Positions 62,104 to 64,000 of a stretch of 64,000 nucleotides of DNA are shown here, piece after piece (position 1 is the first letter of the stretch; each line of letters starts with the position of its first letter). A program made the position numbers and the translations under genes. The DNA comes from Pseudomonas sp. B21-040. GTDB taxonomy: Bacteria; Pseudomonadota; Gammaproteobacteria; Pseudomonadales; Pseudomonadaceae. The notes under the pieces were generated by a model that saw only the letters and a list, made by a program, of their open reading frames with translations, had not been told where the DNA came from and searched no databases. The stretch covers positions 2,287,501-2,351,500 of the forward strand of contig NZ_CP087176.1 of assembly GCF_024748695.1 (NCBI RefSeq). Direction: 5' to 3'.

Positions 62104-64000
62104 ATGAAATTCAGTGAACAATGGCTGCGTGGCTGGGTAAGCCCGCAGGTAAGTCGTGACGAGCTGGTTGCTCGTTTGTCGATGGCCGGTCTTGAGGTCG
62201 ATAGCGTTACTCCGGCCGCCGGCGTATTCAGCGGCGTGATAGTGGGCGAGGTGCTGAGCACCGAACAGCACCCGGACGCCGACAAGCTGCGCGTTTGCCA
62301 GGTCAGCAATGGCACGGAGACTTTTCAGGTCGTATGCGGTGCGCCAAACGTGCGCCCGGGCCTGAAGATCCCGTTCGCCACCATCGGTGCCGAGCTGCCA
62401 GGCGACTTCAAGATCAAGAAAGCCAAGCTGCGTGGCGTTGAGTCCAACGGCATGCTGTGTTCGCAAGCCGAACTGCAAGTGGGCGAAGGCAACGATGGCC
62501 TGATGGAGCTGCCGGCCGATGCGCCGGTGGGCCAGGACATTCGTGAGTACCTGAACCTGGAAGATGCCAGCATCGAGGTCGACCTGACCCCGAACCGCGG
62601 TGACTGCCTGTCCCTGGCCGGTCTGGCCCGTGAAGTTGGCGCACTGTACGCCGCCCAGGTCACTCGCCCGGTTGTTGCTTCCGTTCCAGCCGTGCACGAC
62701 GAAGTGCGTTCGGTTGAAGTGCTGGCTCCGGCGGCGTGCCCGCGTTATCTGGGGCGTGTGATCCGTAACGTCGATCTGTCCAAGCCTACACCGCTGTGGA
62801 TGGTCGAGCGTCTGCGTCGTGCTGACGTGCGCAGTATCGACGCAGCTGTCGACATCACCAACTACGTGATGCTGGAGCTGGGTCAACCGCTGCACGCCTT
62901 CGACCTCGCCGAAATCAATGGCGGCATCCGCGTGCGGATGGCCGAAGAGGGCGAGAAGCTGGTACTGCTCGACGGTCAGGAAGTTACCCTGCGTAGCGAT
63001 ACGCTGGTGATTGCCGACCACACCCGCGCTCTGGCAATTGCTGGCGTTATGGGCGGAGAGCACAGCGGCGTCAACACCGCGACTACGCGCGATATTTTCC
63101 TGGAAAGCGCATTCTTCGATCAGATTGCAGTCGCTGGCAAGGCTCGTTCCTACGGCCTGCACACTGACGCTTCGCACCGCTACGAGCGTGGCGTGGACTG
63201 GCAATTGGCCCGTGAAGCCATGGAGCGCGCTACTGGCCTGCTGCTGGAAATCACCGGTGGCGAAGCCGGCCCGATCATCGAAACCGTCAGCGAGCAACAT
63301 CTGCCGAAGATCGCTCCGGTTACCTTGCGCGCGCAACGCATTACTCAAATGCTGGGCATGGAAATGGATTCGGCCGAAGTTGAGCGTCTGCTCAACGCTT
63401 TGGGCTTGTCCGTTTCGGCCGATGGGGCAGGGCAATGGCGCGTTGAAGTGCCAAGCCATCGCTTCGATATCAGCCTGGAAGTCGATTTGATCGAAGAGCT
63501 GGCCCGCCTGTACGGCTACAACCGTCTGCCGGTTCGTTACCCGCAAGCTCGCCTGGCGCCGCAAGCCAAAGCGGAAGCGCGTAGCGATTTGCCTGAACTG
63601 CGTCGTCTGCTGGTGGCGCGTGGTTATCAGGAAGCGATTACTTACAGCTTCATCGATCCGAAACAATTCGAACTGTTTAATCCGGGTGTGGAGCCGCTGC
63701 TGCTGGCCAACCCGATTTCCAACGACATGGCTGCCATGCGCTCGTCCTTGTGGCCGGGTCTGGTCAAGGCGCTTCAGCACAACCTGAACCGTCAACAGGA
63801 CCGCGTCCGTCTGTTCGAAAGTGGCCTGCGTTTCGTCGGTCAACTGGAAGGCCTGAAGCAAGAGTCGATGTTGGCCGGTGTTGTATGTGGTAGCCGTCTG
63901 CCGGAAGGCTGGGCGCAGGGTCGCGATGTCGTGGACTTCTTCGACGTCAAGGCTGACGTGGAAGCGGTGCTTGGTTTTGCCGGCGCGTTGGATTCGTTCA
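62104..64000 (+). CDS. pheT: Phenylalanyl-tRNA synthetase beta subunit, partial
   Basis: Starts at the ATG at 62104 after TTAGGAGAGCAGG and is still open at the window end (632 codons seen; the E. coli protein has about 795). KFSEQWLRGWVSPQVSRDELV begins the protein, then a tRNA-binding EMAP-type domain (VVGEVLSTEQHPDADKLRVCQV near 42) and the B3/B4 editing region (LDGQEVTLRSDTLVIADH, SYGLHTDASHRYERGVD). 26 bases after pheS. Confidence 0.96.
   Translation, partial: MKFSEQWLRGWVSPQVSRDELVARLSMAGLEVDSVTPAAGVFSGVIVGEVLSTEQHPDADKLRVCQVSNGTETFQVVCGAPNVRPGLKIPFATIGAELPGDFKIKKAKLRGVESNGMLCSQAELQVGEGNDGLMELPADAPVGQDIREYLNLEDASIEVDLTPNRGDCLSLAGLAREVGALYAAQVTRPVVASVPAVHDEVRSVEVLAPAACPRYLGRVIRNVDLSKPTPLWMVERLRRADVRSIDAAVDITNYVMLELGQPLHAFDLAEINGGIRVRMAEEGEKLVLLDGQEVTLRSDTLVIADHTRALAIAGVMGGEHSGVNTATTRDIFLESAFFDQIAVAGKARSYGLHTDASHRYERGVDWQLAREAMERATGLLLEITGGEAGPIIETVSEQHLPKIAPVTLRAQRITQMLGMEMDSAEVERLLNALGLSVSADGAGQWRVEVPSHRFDISLEVDLIEELARLYGYNRLPVRYPQARLAPQAKAEARSDLPELRRLLVARGYQEAITYSFIDPKQFELFNPGVEPLLLANPISNDMAAMRSSLWPGLVKALQHNLNRQQDRVRLFESGLRFVGQLEGLKQESMLAGVVCGSRLPEGWAQGRDVVDFFDVKADVEAVLGFAGALDSF

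Overview
The window reads as chromosomal DNA of a fluorescent-type Pseudomonas (P. fluorescens group). The evidence is an achromobactin-type siderophore operon, a RsmE-type CsrA homologue, a DUF1654-like SOS gene, Pseudomonas-style REP repeats, and the thrS-infC-rpmI-rplT-pheS-pheT order. No species can be named from sequence alone.

Layout. (1) 1-8254: right part of an iron-siderophore operon in which most genes overlap or nearly abut: acsC (partial)-acsB-acsA-cbrABCD, then a FhuF-like ferric reductase and an RraA-like protein. (2) 8472-14046: a Tat-exported molybdenum hydroxylase (large subunit, 2Fe-2S subunit, tri-haem cytochrome c) plus its XdhC maturation factor, followed by a REP pair and a PuuB-like amine oxidase on the other strand. 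(3) 15634-15710: tRNA-Val(GAC), the insertion point of a stack of integrative elements. The 3' half of the tRNA is repeated as 78-82 bp att copies at 15663, 22643 and 41182. (3a) Element A, 15.66-22.72 kb, is small: an intact integrase, several uncharacterised small genes and two identical IS3-family insertions that broke some of them. (3b) Element B, 22.64-41.26 kb, is a decayed prophage. It keeps a Rha/KilAC-like regulator, O/P replication genes with internal iterons, DUF3310, DUF1364 and VRR-NUC genes, a second recombinase, Q, holin, a Mu-like baseplate, tail fibre, endolysin and nested Rz/Rz1. Head and terminase genes are mostly lost, and an IS66-type element splits the tail-fibre assembly gene. 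(3c) A third integrase relic follows att copy 3. (4) 42.1-47.4 kb: core genes including a Tat-signal carbonic anhydrase, RsmE, a SPOR lipoprotein, a LexA-boxed DUF1654-endonuclease I pair and a periplasmic glutaminase-asparaginase. (5) 47.8-57.5 kb: a FlxA-like protein, the ribose operon rbsBACRKD with a LacI-type operator and a periplasmic nucleosidase behind it, then small conserved genes and a cold-shock gene. (6) 57.8-64.0 kb: translation operon, ending inside pheT.

The genes fit together as iron capture (secretion not visible, ABC uptake, reduction), periplasmic oxidation feeding c-type cytochromes, and ribonucleoside salvage (nucleosidase releases ribose, which RbsBAC imports and RbsD/RbsK process). 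The most unusual material is the tRNA-Val stack: three att copies each with its own GAAA-loop terminator, two integrase relics in the same relative place, small unknown cargo genes in element A, and regulatory palindromes, iterons and LexA boxes in the phage part. No textbook defence system was recognised. The best candidates for something undescribed are the two-gene operon at 16694-17269 and the SOS-boxed coiled-coil gene at 39863-40207.
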